A stretch of 64,000 nt of DNA from Viridibacterium sediminicola (GTDB lineage Bacteria > Pseudomonadota > Gammaproteobacteria > Burkholderiales > Rhodocyclaceae): positions 558,001 through 622,000 of the forward strand of contig NZ_JBDIVE010000001.1 in the NCBI RefSeq assembly GCF_039631295.1, given 5' to 3'. Positions 62,302 to 64,000 of this stretch are shown piece after piece. Position 1 is the first letter of the stretch; the number at the start of each line of letters is the position of its first letter. Position numbers and translations under genes: made by a program. The notes under the pieces were generated by a model. That model worked only from the letters and a program-made list of their open reading frames with translations, had not been told where the DNA came from and made no database searches.

Positions 62302-63041
62302 ACCCGCCCCTCGACGTGCAAGGCAAAGCGCTCGGGCAAGCCCGCTGCGCGGATCTTGCGCGCCGTGCTGTGAAAATCATAAGGAAGCCTGAAAAAACGC
62401 AGCTGGCATTGTGCGCGATCAAACAAGGCGTAGCGCGCACCCACCAGCTGGTCGCGCGGCTGCCCGCAGGCACCGACCACGGCCAGCCACTGGCGGTGGG
62501 CGGCCACCGGAATGGCGATGCCCTCGCTGGGGTAGAAAGGTGTGATGCGCTCGTCGCGACCGGCGTAGAACAAGGCCGGTTCATGCACATGGCCGCTGAA
62601 CACCCAGGGTGTCGCCGCCGCCGCCATGCTCGCCTGGGCCTGCAAACCATCGCGGATATAGGGCCACTGCGCGGGCGCGGCAGCGCTGGCATGGACCCAG
62701 GTCATGCCGTCCTCGCGCAGCATCAGCGGCAAACTGCTGACAAACTCGGTCTGCGCGGCGTCGAGCTGGGCGCGGGTCCAGACCATCGCCGCGCGCGCCT
62801 CGCTGTTCATGCTCTCGGCCTCGTCAGCCCGCAGCGCGGCATCATGGTTGCCGAGCACGGCGTGGTCGCCGGCCGCCACACAGGCGCGCACACGCTCGAC
62901 CACGGCGACCGGGTCCGGCCCATAGCCGATGAGGTCGCCGAGAAATACCCGGCGCGTGGCGCCCTGCGCCGCGGCATGCGCCAGGACCGCATCCAGCGCT
63001 TCAATATTGCTGTGGATGTCGGCGATCAATGCGTATTTCAT
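62298..63041 (-). CDS. Metallophosphoesterase
   Basis: 247-aa calcineurin-like phosphoesterase: MKYALIADIHSNIEAL (metal D8, H10), VFLGDLIGYGPDP (GD motif), VLGNHD (GNHD motif) and FSGHVHEP (GHxH motif) are all intact. It resembles the YfcE / diadenosine-type single-domain family. ATG 63041 matches the family start. Upstream of, and overlapping, the kinase-Usp gene, it may act as a phosphatase partner (inference). Confidence 0.93.
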   Translation of the reverse strand: MKYALIADIHSNIEALDAVLAHAAAQGATRRVFLGDLIGYGPDPVAVVERVRACVAAGDHAVLGNHDAALRADEAESMNSEARAAMVWTRAQLDAAQTEFVSSLPLMLREDGMTWVHASAAAPAQWPYIRDGLQAQASMAAAATPWVFSGHVHEPALFYAGRDERITPFYPSEGIAIPVAAHRQWLAVVGACGQPRDQLVGARYALFDRAQCQLRFFRLPYDFHSTARKIRAAGLPERFALHVEGRV

Positions 63042-63058
63042 GGTGTCTGCACAATCCG

Positions 63059-63089
63059 AAAAAATGGCCCGCACGAAGCGGGCCATTTT
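63059..63089 (-). terminator. Rho-independent terminator of the MFS transporter gene
   Basis: Reverse strand: AAAATGGCCCGC / GCGGGCCATTTT, a 12-bp stem with a 5-base loop, followed by a short T run. Confidence 0.92.
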
Positions 63090-63112
63090 GTTGCTGCTAG
63101 GGCGCCGGGGCC

Positions 63113-64000
63113 TCAGGCGACGTGAATATCACGATCCTTGGTTTCCGGCAGGAACAACGTGCCGATCACCGCCGTGGCAATCGCCACCACCACCGGATAC
63201 CACAAGCCGTAATACACGTCGCCGGTTGCGGCGACCATGGCGAAGGCGGTGGTCGGCAGGAAGCCGCCGAACCAGCCATTGCCGATGTGATACGGCAGGG
63301 ACATCGAGGTGTAGCGGATACGTGCCGGGAACAGCTCGACCAGCCAGGCGGCAATCGGGCCATAAACCATGGTCACGTAGATCACCAGCACCGTCAGCAA
63401 CACCCACACGGTGAGCTTGTCGATCTTGGCCGGATCCGCCTTGTCCGGGTAGCCCGCATCCTTCAGCGCGCCGCCGAGTGCCTTGGCAAATGCATCACCC
63501 TTGGCCTTGGCGTCTTCCTTGGACAGGCCCGCACCTTCGTAGCTGTCGATCAGCTTGTCGCCGACCTTGATCTGCGCCACAGCACCGGCAGCAGCCGGCT
63601 GGTTGCTGTAGTTGACCGACTTCTTGGCCAGCGCCGTTTTGGCGATGTCGCAAGAGCTGGTGAACTTGGCCTTGCCGATCGGATCGAACTGGAAGGAGCA
63701 GGCTGCCGGATCGGCAATCACGGTCACCGGCGCAGTCACCTGGGCCTTGGCCAGATCAGGATTGCCGGCATTGGCGATGGCCTTGAAGATCGGGAAGTAG
63801 GTCAGCGCAGCGATCACGCAGCCAATCATGATGATGGGCTTGCGACCGATGCGGTCAGACAGCGAACCGAAGAGGATGAAGAAAGGCGTGCCGGCAGCCA
63901 GTGCTGCAGCAATCAGCAGATTGGCCGTGACCCCGTCGATCTTGAGCGTCTGGGTGAGGAAGAACAGGGCATAGAACTGACCCGTGTACCACACCACTGC
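63113..64000 (-). CDS. MFS transporter, metabolite:H+ symporter type (5' end outside window)
   Basis: C-terminal part (at least 295 aa) of a major facilitator of the MHS/sugar-transporter type; the frame runs off the window. Visible are late membrane helices, the loop motif GSLSDRIGRKPIIMIG (GxxxDRxGRK), FPARIRYTSMSLPYHIGNGWFGGFLP (split FPARIRYTSMSLPYH, IGNGWFGGFLP) and a C-terminal FLPETKDRD. Between two helices lies an unusual soluble insert of about 100 residues with two Cys (ACSFQFDP, SSCDIAK) and Lys/Ala/Gly-rich repeats, probably periplasmic. Substrate unknown; such proteins often carry organic acids or osmolytes. Confidence 0.88.
   Translation of the reverse strand, partial: AVVWYTGQFYALFFLTQTLKIDGVTANLLIAAALAAGTPFFILFGSLSDRIGRKPIIMIGCVIAALTYFPIFKAIANAGNPDLAKAQVTAPVTVIADPAACSFQFDPIGKAKFTSSCDIAKTALAKKSVNYSNQPAAAGAVAQIKVGDKLIDSYEGAGLSKEDAKAKGDAFAKALGGALKDAGYPDKADPAKIDKLTVWVLLTVLVIYVTMVYGPIAAWLVELFPARIRYTSMSLPYHIGNGWFGGFLPTTAFAMVAATGDVYYGLWYPVVVAIATAVIGTLFLPETKDRDIHVA

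Overview
The window is chromosomal DNA of a GC-rich, Gram-negative betaproteobacterium. The evidence is the gene orders topB-smg-dprA-LysM-def-fmt and rph-PPM phosphatase-kinase-yicC-gmk-rpoZ-spoT, a DUF3460 protein, RNase G and LysM genes of beta type, and a TonB-dependent receptor. The order looks most like Rhodocyclales, and the pectin/hexuronate genes suggest a plant-polysaccharide degrader. The genus assignment is inference only. No rRNA, tRNA, CRISPR array, phage or full-length insertion sequence was seen.

Layout. (1) 1-9707, plus strand: a metal-starvation island, most probably a Zur (zinc) regulon. It holds a LolD/MacB-type ABC ATPase and FtsX-type permease, a DUF3299 protein, two COG0523 (CobW/ZigA-like) GTPases, a DUF4198 protein, a siderophore-type TonB receptor, a HisI paralogue, a DUF1826 protein and a gamma-class carbonic anhydrase. 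A roughly 290-bp non-coding element with perfect 25-bp inverted ends (CTAG duplication included) sits between the permease and DUF3299 genes. Two tandem palindromes overlap a candidate promoter before the first GTPase gene. (2) 9809-10648: kduI, a pectin-breakdown isomerase, with its own terminator. (3) 11222-17056: an unrecognised 545-aa protein, phoR and phoB (reverse strand, with a Pho-box-like site), a DUF971 protein and gatB. (4) 17180-23906: a PL3 pectate lyase behind a long palindrome-rich leader, a secreted beta-propeller, and a reverse-strand SDR / 67-aa ORF / uxuA operon preceded by a LysR gene. (5) 23918-31164: an AT-richer membrane glycosyltransferase with an NPCBM domain, a periplasmic solute-binding-like protein, trhP, a second (PL1-like) pectate lyase, and a GtrB/GtrA pair. 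(6) 31197-53732: housekeeping (topB, smg, dprA, LysM, def, fmt, ruvA, rng, rph, yicC, gmk, rpoZ, spoT) with several small accessory genes, a PPM phosphatase/kinase pair and an exonuclease-GIY-YIG fusion. (7) 53751-64000, reverse strand: a histidine kinase with a REC-DUF3369-GGDEF-EAL regulator, a flavin reductase, an OmpR-type two-component pair, a Ser/Thr kinase fused to a Usp domain and overlapping a metallophosphoesterase gene, and the 3' part of an MFS transporter.

How they fit together: region 1 would import and ration zinc while supplying alternative copies of zinc enzymes. Regions 2 and 4 plus the second lyase form a dispersed pectin/pectate to KDG route: extracellular lyases, then KduI, then a fructuronate-reductase-like SDR and mannonate dehydratase. 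Region 7 is a dense signalling block (two-component, c-di-GMP and Ser/Thr phosphorylation).
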